The position numbers and the translations under genes are program-made. A DNA stretch of 64,000 bases from Didemnitutus sp041906465 (GTDB lineage Bacteria; Verrucomicrobiota; Verrucomicrobiia; Opitutales; Opitutaceae). Where the stretch lies: positions 1 to 64,000 of the forward strand of contig JAYRJE010000015.1 in assembly GCA_041906465.1 (NCBI GenBank), written 5' to 3'. The stretch's first letter is position 1. Each line of letters starts with the position of its first letter. Positions 8,127 to 16,489 of this stretch are shown in pieces. The notes under the pieces were generated by a model. It was not told where the DNA came from and did not search any database. It saw only the letters and a list, made by a program, of their open reading frames with translations.

Positions 8127-9701
8127 ATGAAACGCGAGGAATCCCTGCAACAGCTGCGCGATCAATCGACGCGGTTCGACATCCTGATCGTCGGTGGCGG
8201 CGCCACCGGCCTCGGCGCGGCGGTCGACGCTGCCAAACGCGGGCATCGTGTCGCCTTGATCGATCAGGCCGATTTCTCGGCGGGCACCTCCAGCTGCTCC
8301 ACGAAACTGGTGCACGGCGGCGTTCGCTACTTGCGGCAGGGCGACGTCTCGCTGGTCCGGTCGGCGTTGCGCGAGCGGGCGCAGATGCTGCGCAACGCGC
8401 CCCACCTCGCCCGTGCCGTCCCCTTTGTCATCCCCAGCTATTCGTGGTGGGAGGGACCGTTCTACCGTATCGGGCTCGGCCTCTACGACCGACTCTCGGG
8501 CCGCTGGTCGATCGGCCGCTCGCGTCTGCTGAGTCGAGAGGAGACAATCCAACACCTGCCGACGGTCGAAACCGCCGGCCTCCGCGGAGGAGTGCTCTAC
8601 TACGACGGACAATTCGACGATGCGCGCTTCGCCATCGCACTCGCCGAAACCGCCGTCGGGCTGGGCGCTGTCCTCGCCAACTACTGCCGTTGCACGGGTC
8701 TGCTGAAACACCACGGGCAGGTGGCGGGAGCGCTCGTGCGGGACGAGGAGACCGGCCAGCAATTCGAGGTGCGCGCCCGCACGGTGATCAATGCCACCGG
8801 CGTCTTTGTGGATGCGTTGCGCAGCTACGATGAGCCCAGCACCCAACCGCTCGTGGCCGTCAGTCAGGGAATCCATCTGGTGTTGCCGCGCCGCTTCCTC
8901 CCGGGCCACTCCGCCCTGATGGTCCCGAAGACTGCGGACGGGCGCGTGCTCTTCGCCATCCCGTGGCAGGACCGCGTGGTGGTCGGCACCACCGACACGG
9001 CAGGGGTCGAGCCGACCCTCACGCCCCGGGCGCAGGATCACGAGATCGACTTCGTGCTGTCGCACGCGCGCAAGTATCTCGCCTGCGATCCAAGTGAGTC
9101 AGATGTGCTGAGTGTGTTCACCGGATTGCGTCCACTCGTGGCGAGTCAGGGCGGACCCACCGCCTCGCTCTCGCGCGACCACACGATCCTGGTTTCGAAG
9201 GGCAATCTGGTGACCATCACCGGCGGCAAGTGGACCACCTACCGCAAGATGGCGGAGGACGTCGTCGACTGCGCCGAGAAGATCGCGGGGCTGGAGCATC
9301 GCCCCTGCACCACGGAATCGCTCAAGGTCCACGCGGCCCCTGCGACTGCATGCGACCCCGGCTCGCCGCTTGCGTCCTACGGCGACGAGGCCGCGGCGAT
9401 CCGCGCACTCGCAGCGGAAGTCCCCGCGCTTGCCGCCCCGCTTCACCCGAGCCTGCCCTACCTCAAGGCCGAAGTCGTCTGGCATGCACGCCGGGAAATG
9501 GCGCGCACCGTGGAGGATGTCCTTGCTCGGCGCACCCGGGCGTTGGTGTTGGATGCCGCCGCCTCAGTCGGTGCAGCTCCGGAGGTTGCACGAATCCTGG
9601 CGCAGGAACTTGGCCGCGACCAAGGCTGGATCGCTCTTCAACTTGCGCAGTTCAACTCCCGCGCCGCGAACTGGTGCCTCACCGTGCCGTCGGCGGCCTG
9701 A
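8127..9701 (+). CDS. glpD: FAD-dependent glycerol-3-phosphate dehydrogenase
   Basis: A 524-residue GlpD/GlpA-type enzyme oxidising sn-glycerol-3-phosphate to DHAP and passing electrons to quinone at the inner membrane. The N-terminal dinucleotide fold has FDILIVGGGATGLGAAVDAA (residues 18-37). Family marks follow: GTSSCSTKLVHGGVRYLRQG, the FAIPWQDRVVVGTTDT stretch and ITGGKWTTYRKMAEDVV. The last ~120 residues form the GlpO-type helical cap. Gaps to the TonB gene (86 nt) and the sulfatase (12 nt) suggest one operon. With GlpQ and GlpT on the same element it completes a route from glycerophosphodiester to triose phosphate. Confidence 0.92.
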   Translation: MKREESLQQLRDQSTRFDILIVGGGATGLGAAVDAAKRGHRVALIDQADFSAGTSSCSTKLVHGGVRYLRQGDVSLVRSALRERAQMLRNAPHLARAVPFVIPSYSWWEGPFYRIGLGLYDRLSGRWSIGRSRLLSREETIQHLPTVETAGLRGGVLYYDGQFDDARFAIALAETAVGLGAVLANYCRCTGLLKHHGQVAGALVRDEETGQQFEVRARTVINATGVFVDALRSYDEPSTQPLVAVSQGIHLVLPRRFLPGHSALMVPKTADGRVLFAIPWQDRVVVGTTDTAGVEPTLTPRAQDHEIDFVLSHARKYLACDPSESDVLSVFTGLRPLVASQGGPTASLSRDHTILVSKGNLVTITGGKWTTYRKMAEDVVDCAEKIAGLEHRPCTTESLKVHAAPATACDPGSPLASYGDEAAAIRALAAEVPALAAPLHPSLPYLKAEVVWHARREMARTVEDVLARRTRALVLDAAASVGAAPEVARILAQELGRDQGWIALQLAQFNSRAANWCLTVPSAA

Positions 9702-9713
9702 CCCCGTTCCGCG

Positions 9714-11285
9714 ATGAAACTCAAACGATTATTTGGTGGGATGTTTTGGCTTCTCTGTCCTTTGGTCGCAGTCGCCGCAGAGAGTGCCGCCACAGGCGCC
9801 ATGCGCACACCGCGCCGCAACGTGCTTTTCATCATGGTCGATGATTTGAAACCCGTGCTCGGCACCTACGGTGATCGCCTCGCTGTCACACCCCACATGG
9901 ACCAGTTGGCCGCACGCGGTGTGCGCTTCGACCGTGCCTATGCCAACCAGGCCGTGTGCGCCCCTTCGCGCAATGCCCTGATGACTGCCTCCCGGCCCAC
10001 CAGCGTCGGCATCTACGACCTCGCCACCAATTTTCGTGAAGCCACGCCCGACGCGGTCACGCTGGCCCAGCGCTTCATGCACGCCGGCTGGCGGACCGAG
10101 AGTGTCGGCAAGATCATGCATCCCTGGCATGGCAACTTCGAGGATGCCGCGTCGTGGAGCGTGCCGCACTGGATTCCGCGCGCCCCGGTTTATGCGGACC
10201 CCGCCAATCTCGCCCTGCAACAGCGGCGCATCGAGGCGGAGCGCAGCCTGACCAACGGCATCCCGCGCGGCGAGCCCGGGGCGGCCGGTTACAAACCGGG
10301 CACGCCTAAGGGGCTCCCCGTCGAGAGCGCGGACGTGCCCGACGAGGCTTACGACGACGGCCGCGTGGCGGCGGAGGCTATCCGGCGGCTCCAGGCCGCA
10401 GCGCAGCGCGAGGACGCGCCCTGGTTTCTGGCGGTGGGCTTCTACCGTCCGCATCTCCCTTTCAACGCGCCAAAGAAATACTGGGATCTGCACGAGCGGA
10501 CCCGGATGCCGCTGGCGGCTCATCGCAGTCCGCCGGAGGGCGCGCCGGTTTACGCGGGAGTGGAGTGGGGCGAGTTGCGCGCCTACATCGGCATGCCGCA
10601 GCAAGGAGCTCTCACCGATGACCAACAACGTGAGTTGATCCATGGCTACTATGCGTCGGTAAGCTACGTCGATGCGCAGATCGGTCGTGTGCTGGCGGAG
10701 GTCGAGCGCCTCGGACTTTCTTCAAACACGATCATCGTCCTTTGGGGCGACCATGGCTTTCACCTCGGGGACCACGGCTTCTGGTGCAAGCATTCGAACT
10801 ACGAGGAAGCGGTGCGCACGCCGCTCATCATTTCGGTTCCGGGAGCGGCGCGAGGCGCAGCCTCCGCGACTCTCGTCGAGGCGGTGGACCTCTATCCGAC
10901 GCTGGTCGAGCTCGCGGCCTTGCCCGCAGCGCAGGTGCCGCAGCCGTTCGACGGCCGGAGTTTTGCCGCCGCGCTGCGCGAGCCTGCTGCTCAGGTTCGC
11001 ACTGCGGCCTTCCATGTTTATCCGCGCACCAACTCTCGGGGTGAAGAAGTGCTCGGTCGTGCCGTGCGGACGGATCGCTATCGTCTGGTCGAATGGAAGC
11101 AACCCAACGCCGCCGCCACCACAGCCGAGTATGAGCTCTACGACTACCTCGAGGATCCTGCGGAAACTAGGAACCTCGCGGCAACGCGCCCGGCGCTCCT
11201 GCGGGAACTCTTGGCCCTCCTCTCAGCTCAGCCCGAGGCTCGGGCGCAGGTGAAAACCAAGACGGTGCGCCCCGACATCCGGTGA
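9714..11285 (+). CDS. iduronate-2-sulfatase-like sulfatase
   Basis: A 523-residue type I sulfatase with a signal peptide (MKLKRLFGGMFWLLCPLVAVA). The N-terminal VLFIMVDDLKPVLGTYGD supplies the metal-binding Asp pair. The formylglycine motif is C82-A-P-S-R, so the enzyme needs conversion by FGE or anSME. LWGDHGFHLGDHGFWCKHSN is the second metal/sulfate site, typical of iduronate-2-sulfatase relatives. It hydrolyses sulfate esters in the periplasm; the substrate is not evident from sequence. It sits 12 nt after glpD, so the natural ligand of the locus probably carries sulfate. Confidence 0.88.
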   Translation: MKLKRLFGGMFWLLCPLVAVAAESAATGAMRTPRRNVLFIMVDDLKPVLGTYGDRLAVTPHMDQLAARGVRFDRAYANQAVCAPSRNALMTASRPTSVGIYDLATNFREATPDAVTLAQRFMHAGWRTESVGKIMHPWHGNFEDAASWSVPHWIPRAPVYADPANLALQQRRIEAERSLTNGIPRGEPGAAGYKPGTPKGLPVESADVPDEAYDDGRVAAEAIRRLQAAAQREDAPWFLAVGFYRPHLPFNAPKKYWDLHERTRMPLAAHRSPPEGAPVYAGVEWGELRAYIGMPQQGALTDDQQRELIHGYYASVSYVDAQIGRVLAEVERLGLSSNTIIVLWGDHGFHLGDHGFWCKHSNYEEAVRTPLIISVPGAARGAASATLVEAVDLYPTLVELAALPAAQVPQPFDGRSFAAALREPAAQVRTAAFHVYPRTNSRGEEVLGRAVRTDRYRLVEWKQPNAAATTAEYELYDYLEDPAETRNLAATRPALLRELLALLSAQPEARAQVKTKTVRPDIR

Positions 11286-11436
11286 CCTGACCTGCATGCG
11301 TGCGTTCCGGTTTGTCGTTTCGCTTGGCGCCGCGATGCCTTACGCCTGCGGTGCGTTTGCGCATCCTCCGCCGCGCTTGCCCCTCGTCTCGCCGCTCGCC
11401 CCTTCCTAGCCCCTTACCTGCCCCCCTCCCTTTTCC
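11286..11436. other. pyrimidine-rich gap before glpT
   Basis: No gene or clear hairpin was found. The last ~60 bases are strikingly pyrimidine-rich on the plus strand, and no purine-rich ribosome binding site stands before the transporter ATG. Confidence 0.5.
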
Positions 11437-12783
11437 ATGCTCCGCTTTCTCCACCCCGCGCCGCCGATTCCCGAGCTTCCGGCCAGCTCCATCCCCTCCG
11501 AGTATCGGCGTCTGCGCTGGCAGGTGTTCACCGGCATCTTTGTCGGCTACGCCGGGTTTTATCTCGTGCGGAGCAACTTCTCGCTCGCGCTGCCGGAGAT
11601 CCTCGCGGCGCACCCGGAATACACGAAGGCTCAGCTGGGGGGCGCGATGACGGGCCTGCTCACGGCGTATGGCCTTTCGAAGTTTATCATGGGCTCGGTG
11701 TCGGACCGGAGCAACCCACGCTGGTTCATGGCGCTGGGCTTGCTGCTCTCGGCCGCCGTGCAATTCGGCTTCGGCGTCTGGCCCTGGCTCTACAGCTCGC
11801 TCGTTTTGATCGTCGTGCTCCAGTCGCTCAATGGCTGGTTCAACGGCATGGGTTGGCCCCCGTGCGGCAAATCGATGGTGCATTGGTGGAGCACGCGTGA
11901 GCGCGGCGGCATCGTGGCGCTGTGGAATTGTGCGCACAACGTCGGCGGCGCACTTGTCGCCGTGTTTGGGACGTGGGCGATGGCGCACTTCGGCGGCTGG
12001 GGGGCGAAGTTCTGGTTCAATGCCCTAGTGGCGGCGGCGGTCGCCGTGTTGATCGCCGTGCTGGTGCGCGATACGCCGCAGAGTTGCGGCCTGCCTCCAG
12101 TGGAAAAGTTCCGCAACGATTACCCGCCGGATTATTCCGCCGACCACGAGCGCACGTTCACCTTCCGCGAGATCTTCTTCCGCTACGTGCTGAGCAACCG
12201 CTTCCTCTGGTTCATCGCGCTTGCCAACGCCTTTGTCTATTTCGTGCGGTTCGGCGTGGTGAATTGGATTCCCACCTACCTGCAGACCGCGAAAGGATTC
12301 GACTTCAAGGCTTCCGGACTGGCTTGGACGGCGTTCGAGTTGGCGGGCATCCCGGGCACGATTCTCTGCGGCTGGTTGTCGGACAAGGTCTTCAAGGCCC
12401 GGCGCGCGCCGGCGACGATCCTGTTCATGGGCCTGACGCTGGTCGGCCTCATCATTTATGGCTCGAATCGCCACGGGCCGCTGTGGATCGACATCGGCGC
12501 GCTGATGATCGTGGGCTTTTTCGTTTACGGCCCGATCATGATGATCGGCTTGCACGCACTGGACTTGGTGCCGAAGAAAGCGGCCGGCACTGCGGCAGGG
12601 TTCACAGGCCTGTTCGGCTATTTTCTCGGTTCGGCGCCTTCCGGTTACGGCATCGGAAAGATCGCGGACCACTTCGGGTGGAACGGCGTTTTCCTGGCCA
12701 TGATCGCCTGCAGCATACTCGCCATGGTTTTCAGCGCGCTCACGCTGGGACACCGCACCACGAGTTCGGCCGCGACGTCTTAA
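11437..12783 (+). CDS. glpT: GlpT/UhpT-type organophosphate:phosphate antiporter
   Basis: A 448-residue major facilitator with about 12 membrane segments. The region RRLRWQVFTGIFVGYAGFYL followed by VRSNFSLALPEI matches the first helix and substrate-site Arg of GlpT/UhpT. LSKFIMGSVSDRSNPRWFM is the MFS motif A equivalent, and NGMGWPPCGKSMVHWWSTRE is the organophosphate-antiporter signature. It would exchange glycerol-3-phosphate for inorganic phosphate across the inner membrane. The assignment to glycerol-3-phosphate rather than hexose phosphate rests mainly on glpQ 13 nt downstream and glpD upstream. Confidence 0.87.
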   Translation: MLRFLHPAPPIPELPASSIPSEYRRLRWQVFTGIFVGYAGFYLVRSNFSLALPEILAAHPEYTKAQLGGAMTGLLTAYGLSKFIMGSVSDRSNPRWFMALGLLLSAAVQFGFGVWPWLYSSLVLIVVLQSLNGWFNGMGWPPCGKSMVHWWSTRERGGIVALWNCAHNVGGALVAVFGTWAMAHFGGWGAKFWFNALVAAAVAVLIAVLVRDTPQSCGLPPVEKFRNDYPPDYSADHERTFTFREIFFRYVLSNRFLWFIALANAFVYFVRFGVVNWIPTYLQTAKGFDFKASGLAWTAFELAGIPGTILCGWLSDKVFKARRAPATILFMGLTLVGLIIYGSNRHGPLWIDIGALMIVGFFVYGPIMMIGLHALDLVPKKAAGTAAGFTGLFGYFLGSAPSGYGIGKIADHFGWNGVFLAMIACSILAMVFSALTLGHRTTSSAATS

Positions 12784-12796
12784 TCTCCTCTGTCAC

Positions 12797-13831
12797 ATGC
12801 GCTCTCTCTTCTCGTTCCTCGCCGCTGCCACCCTGTTCTCCGGCCCCCTGCTGGGCACGCCGCCTGCCCGTCCGGTGATCATCGCCCATCGAGGGGCGAG
12901 CGGCTACCTGCCCGAGCATACGCTGCCCGCCAAAGCCTACGCTTACGCGCTGGGCGTTCAGTTCATCGAGCAGGATCTCGTCCTCACCAAAGACGACGTG
13001 CCGGTGGTGCTGCACGACATCGAGATCGACACCGTCACGGACGTGGCGGAGCGCTTCCCCGAGCGCCGGCGGGCCGATGGACACTTCTACGCCATCGATT
13101 TCACGCTCGCCGAACTGAAGCAGCTGCGCGTGACGGAGCGCGTTGACCCCAAGACCGGCCAGCGGGTTTTCCAGAGTCGCTTCCCCGCCGGAAAGTCGTC
13201 TTTCAGCATCTCGACGCTGGAGGAGGAATTGCAGCTACTCCAAGGGTTGAACGCGTCCACGGGGCGCGTCGTCGGCATCTATCCCGAGTTCAAGTCCCCA
13301 GCGTGGCATCGTCGTCAGGGCAAGGACATCTCGTCAATCTGCCTGAGCCTTCTCGCCCGCTACGGTTACGCCGGGAAGGAGGCGCCTTGCATCGTGCAAT
13401 GCTTCGAGTGGGAGGAGCTCCAGCGCATCCGCCGCGAACTCCAATGGACGGGACGGCTCGTGCAACTCATCGGCCGTTACGGCGGCGGCGACGGAGAAGC
13501 GGCTCGCGAGAACTTCCACCTCTTGCAACCGGATCAACTGGCAGAGGTGGCCAAGGTCGTGAACGGGATCGGCCCCGCCATCCCGCAACTCCTCGCTCCC
13601 GGCAAAGGTGTCATTGAGGCGAACGACGTCGTCCAGCGGGCGCATGCGCTTGGCTTGGTGGTGCACCCCTACACGTTCCGCACCGACGCCCTGCCGAAGC
13701 GCTTCAGCTCGGCTGAAGAGTGCCTCGACTTCCTCTTCCACCGTGCCGGCGTGGATGGGCTGTTCGCCGATCAACCCGACGTGCCTTTGCAGTTCCTCAC
13801 CCGTTCCGGCGCGGGCGCGGCGAAGCCGTAA
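12797..13831 (+). CDS. glpQ: periplasmic glycerophosphodiester phosphodiesterase
   Basis: A 344-residue GlpQ/GDPD enzyme that splits glycerophosphodiesters into glycerol-3-phosphate and an alcohol. The signal peptide is at residues 1-20. Catalytic and metal residues are in place: H31-R32 and E40 in HRGASGYLPEHT, E58/D60 in FIEQDLV, and H73 in VLHDIEID. The long GlpQ-type loop and the C-terminal DGLFADQPD are also present. It lies 13 nt after glpT, so uptake and release are co-expressed. GlpQ of Bacillus also degrades glycerophosphate teichoic acid, so a cell-wall polymer is an alternative substrate to phospholipid head groups. Confidence 0.9.
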   Translation: MRSLFSFLAAATLFSGPLLGTPPARPVIIAHRGASGYLPEHTLPAKAYAYALGVQFIEQDLVLTKDDVPVVLHDIEIDTVTDVAERFPERRRADGHFYAIDFTLAELKQLRVTERVDPKTGQRVFQSRFPAGKSSFSISTLEEELQLLQGLNASTGRVVGIYPEFKSPAWHRRQGKDISSICLSLLARYGYAGKEAPCIVQCFEWEELQRIRRELQWTGRLVQLIGRYGGGDGEAARENFHLLQPDQLAEVAKVVNGIGPAIPQLLAPGKGVIEANDVVQRAHALGLVVHPYTFRTDALPKRFSSAEECLDFLFHRAGVDGLFADQPDVPLQFLTRSGAGAAKP

Positions 13832-13837
13832 GCGAGC

Positions 13838-16309
13838 TCACTTGATTTCGATGGCGTCGCGCAAGCGTAGGTCGCGCGACGAGGCTCCGACGTCGATCCC
13901 GTAAGTGCCAGGCGGCACTCTCCAGCCCGCGCCGGGGCGCGGATCGAACAGGGCAAATGCCTCTCGCGACAGGCGGATTTCTACGGTCTTGCGTTCGCCT
14001 GCGGCGAGTTCCACGCGGGCGAACTCCTTCAGCTCCCGCACCGGGCGGGGCAAATCACCGGCGGGCGGCGCAACGTAAACTTGGGCTACCTCCGCCCCCG
14101 GATGCGAACCACGGTTTTCGACCGAGAAGGTGACTCGCACGCTGCCGTCGGACTGCGCGGCGCAACTCAGGCCCTCGTAGGCGAAGCTCGTGTAGCTCAG
14201 TCCGTGGCCGAAGGGAAATGCCGGACTGAGCTGAGCGTGATCGGTCCACCGGTAGCCGACGAAGATTCCCTCCGCGTAAGTGACGCTGCCATTGCGGCCC
14301 GGGTAGTTGGCAAACGCGGCGTTCTCCTCCCAGCGGCGATCATAGGTGAACGGCAGTTTTCCACTCGGGTTGATGCGGCCGAACAAAATCTCCGCCACCG
14401 CGCTACCGCCCTCCTGCCCGGGGAACCACGTCTGGAGAACAGCACGCGTCGGCGCGAGCCAAGGCTCGGTCGCCACCGCGCCGCCTGCATAGACGGCGAC
14501 CACCGTGGCGGGATTGAGCGCTGTGGCGGCTTGGATCAGTGCCTCCTGTCCTTCGGGCAGTGCGAAACTCCGGTCGCGTCCCTCCGCCTCGTCCGTCCGG
14601 GTGTAGCCCACGGCCACGACTACGGCGTCGGCTTGTCGCACTCGCTCCGCAGCGCCCGGCGGGAGCGGATCGACGGCGGGCAACTTGCCCCAGGCGAAAC
14701 GCAGCACCGCGTCGCCGTTGCGTTGGAAATACTCGACCCGGAGGCGATGCGTCTGGCCCTTCTTCAGCGGCAGATCGATCCGCTTGCCCTCGAGGGTGTG
14801 GATGCTCCACAGGTCGAGAATCTCGCGGTCGTCGAGGAACACGCGGCTCCCGTCGTCGCTCTCGATCATGAACGTGTAGGTGCCATCTTCGGGCGCGGTG
14901 ATGCTGCCGGTCCAGCGGGCCGAGAAGCGGCGACGATTCAGTTGCGGGTGCGGAGCCACTCCGCTCCAGTCCTCCGCGACTGTAGTTGTCGCGCTTCGGT
15001 CCACCGGCGCCCCTTCAAGCTTCATGCCGGCGAACAATTCGCGGGTGAGCGGTCCGTCGAACCTTGTCGCCGCCAGCAGCCGCGTCATGAGCGTCGCTCC
15101 CGCGCCCGGAATGAATTCCACTTCGGTTCCCGGAGGCGCGACGGTGCGGATTCCCTCGACGAGCGTGGAGGCGCGGAACGGCTCGACGCGTGAGCTCCCT
15201 CCGCCGATGGGCAAGATTGCGGCCAACGGTCCGAGGACCACGATCCGCTTCTGCGTCGGCTTCAGCGGGAGCGTGGCCCCCTCGTTTTTAAGCAGCACGA
15301 TTCCTTGGCTCGCGATCGTGTGCGCGACCGCTGCACTCTGCGGGTCGTCGAGTGGGATCGAATCGTCTTTTTGCGGACGATCGAGGAAACCGTGAGACAC
15401 GATCAGGCGCAGAATGCGCGCGACCTTGGCGTCGATGGTGGCCGTCGACACCGCACCCGAGTCGAGGAGGGGACGGAGCTTTTCGGCGTTCAGATTGGCG
15501 CCGCTCGGCATCTCGAGATCGAGCCCACCGTTGGCCGCACCGAGCGTGTCGTGAGTCGCCCCCCAATCGGACATGAGGACGCCGCGGAATCCCCATTCTC
15601 CCTTCAGCACTTGAAGGTTGAGCCAGGAGTGGGCCGAGGTGTAGGGACCGTTCAGGCGGTTGTAGGAAGTCATGAAGGCTCCAGCACCGGCGTCCACCGC
15701 CGCCTTGAACTGCGGAAAATAGATTTCGCGCAGCGCGCGTTCTTCCACGCGCACGTCGATCGTCTTGCGCTGCTCCTCCTGGTTGTTCGCGGCGAAGTGC
15801 TTGGCCGTGGCCACGACGCCCTGAGATTGGATGCCGCGGATCACCTGCGCGCCGAGCGCGGCAGTGAGGGCAGGGTCTTCGCTGAAATACTCGAAGTTTC
15901 GACCGTTGTGCGGCACGCGCTGGATGTTCATGCCCGGCGCGAGCATGACATGGACGCCGCGCGCTCGGCAGTCGCGCGCCAGCGATTCGCCGAAGGTGCG
16001 AGCGAGGTCGCGGTTCCAGGTCGCAGCCAGCGCCACAGTCGCGGGGTAGGCGGTGGACTTGCCGTAGTTGCGCACGCCGAGCGGTCCGTCGGCCATCTTG
16101 ATCTCTGGCAGGCCCAGGCGAGGGATCGGCCGCACGTAGAACTCCCGGTCGCCGCCCAGCAGCGAGATTTTCTCTTCCAGCGTGAGCTGAGCGAGCAGCG
16201 ACTGCACACGCTGCTCGAGCGGATCGACGGCGGCGAAGACGGAGAACAACGGCGTGCAGACGCACGCGACCGCGAGTAGTCGGAGACGAAAACGCATGGC
16301 GAATCTCAC
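13838..16309 (-). CDS. GH3 beta-glycosidase with inserted PA14 domain
   Basis: An 823-residue secreted GH3 enzyme. After a signal peptide (about 1-26) comes the (beta/alpha)8 domain with TAKHFAANNQE (residues 168-178) and the nucleophile D248 in VLMSDWGAT. The C-terminal GH3 domain is interrupted at roughly residues 410-550 by a PA14 carbohydrate-binding module (RWTGSITAPEDGTYTF, ESDDGSRVFLDD), then a fibronectin-III-like tail. The order matches PA14-containing beta-glucosidases. It is convergent with glpQ (7 nt apart) and divergent from the arylsulfatase. It probably removes a terminal beta-glucosyl or similar residue from the same substrate. Met5 is an alternative start. Confidence 0.88.
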   Translation of the reverse strand: MRFAMRFRLRLLAVACVCTPLFSVFAAVDPLEQRVQSLLAQLTLEEKISLLGGDREFYVRPIPRLGLPEIKMADGPLGVRNYGKSTAYPATVALAATWNRDLARTFGESLARDCRARGVHVMLAPGMNIQRVPHNGRNFEYFSEDPALTAALGAQVIRGIQSQGVVATAKHFAANNQEEQRKTIDVRVEERALREIYFPQFKAAVDAGAGAFMTSYNRLNGPYTSAHSWLNLQVLKGEWGFRGVLMSDWGATHDTLGAANGGLDLEMPSGANLNAEKLRPLLDSGAVSTATIDAKVARILRLIVSHGFLDRPQKDDSIPLDDPQSAAVAHTIASQGIVLLKNEGATLPLKPTQKRIVVLGPLAAILPIGGGSSRVEPFRASTLVEGIRTVAPPGTEVEFIPGAGATLMTRLLAATRFDGPLTRELFAGMKLEGAPVDRSATTTVAEDWSGVAPHPQLNRRRFSARWTGSITAPEDGTYTFMIESDDGSRVFLDDREILDLWSIHTLEGKRIDLPLKKGQTHRLRVEYFQRNGDAVLRFAWGKLPAVDPLPPGAAERVRQADAVVVAVGYTRTDEAEGRDRSFALPEGQEALIQAATALNPATVVAVYAGGAVATEPWLAPTRAVLQTWFPGQEGGSAVAEILFGRINPSGKLPFTYDRRWEENAAFANYPGRNGSVTYAEGIFVGYRWTDHAQLSPAFPFGHGLSYTSFAYEGLSCAAQSDGSVRVTFSVENRGSHPGAEVAQVYVAPPAGDLPRPVRELKEFARVELAAGERKTVEIRLSREAFALFDPRPGAGWRVPPGTYGIDVGASSRDLRLRDAIEIK

Positions 16310-16489
16310 CCGCTCCGCCCGGCGTCTGTCAGCCGGAATAACGATGCGCTTGGTTATTCGGCCCGCGAGTTCGCTCGAGGCGCGTTGAATAATTATCGCC
16401 CTCGACTTCGCCGGCGCACTGATTTTCTAGGCGATGTCTCACGCGTTTTTCCGCGACTTCCGTCTCTTCACCCCTCGACGAATTTTCCC
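16310..16489. promoter_or_regulatory. divergent promoter region, GH3 and arylsulfatase
   Basis: This 180-bp gap separates two divergent secreted enzymes. It has an inverted repeat GAATAAC (16336-16342) / GTTATTC (16353-16359) with a 10-bp spacer, 27 bp before the GH3 start, a plausible operator. It does not resemble the palindromes before the TonB receptor, so a second regulator may act here. Confidence 0.4.
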
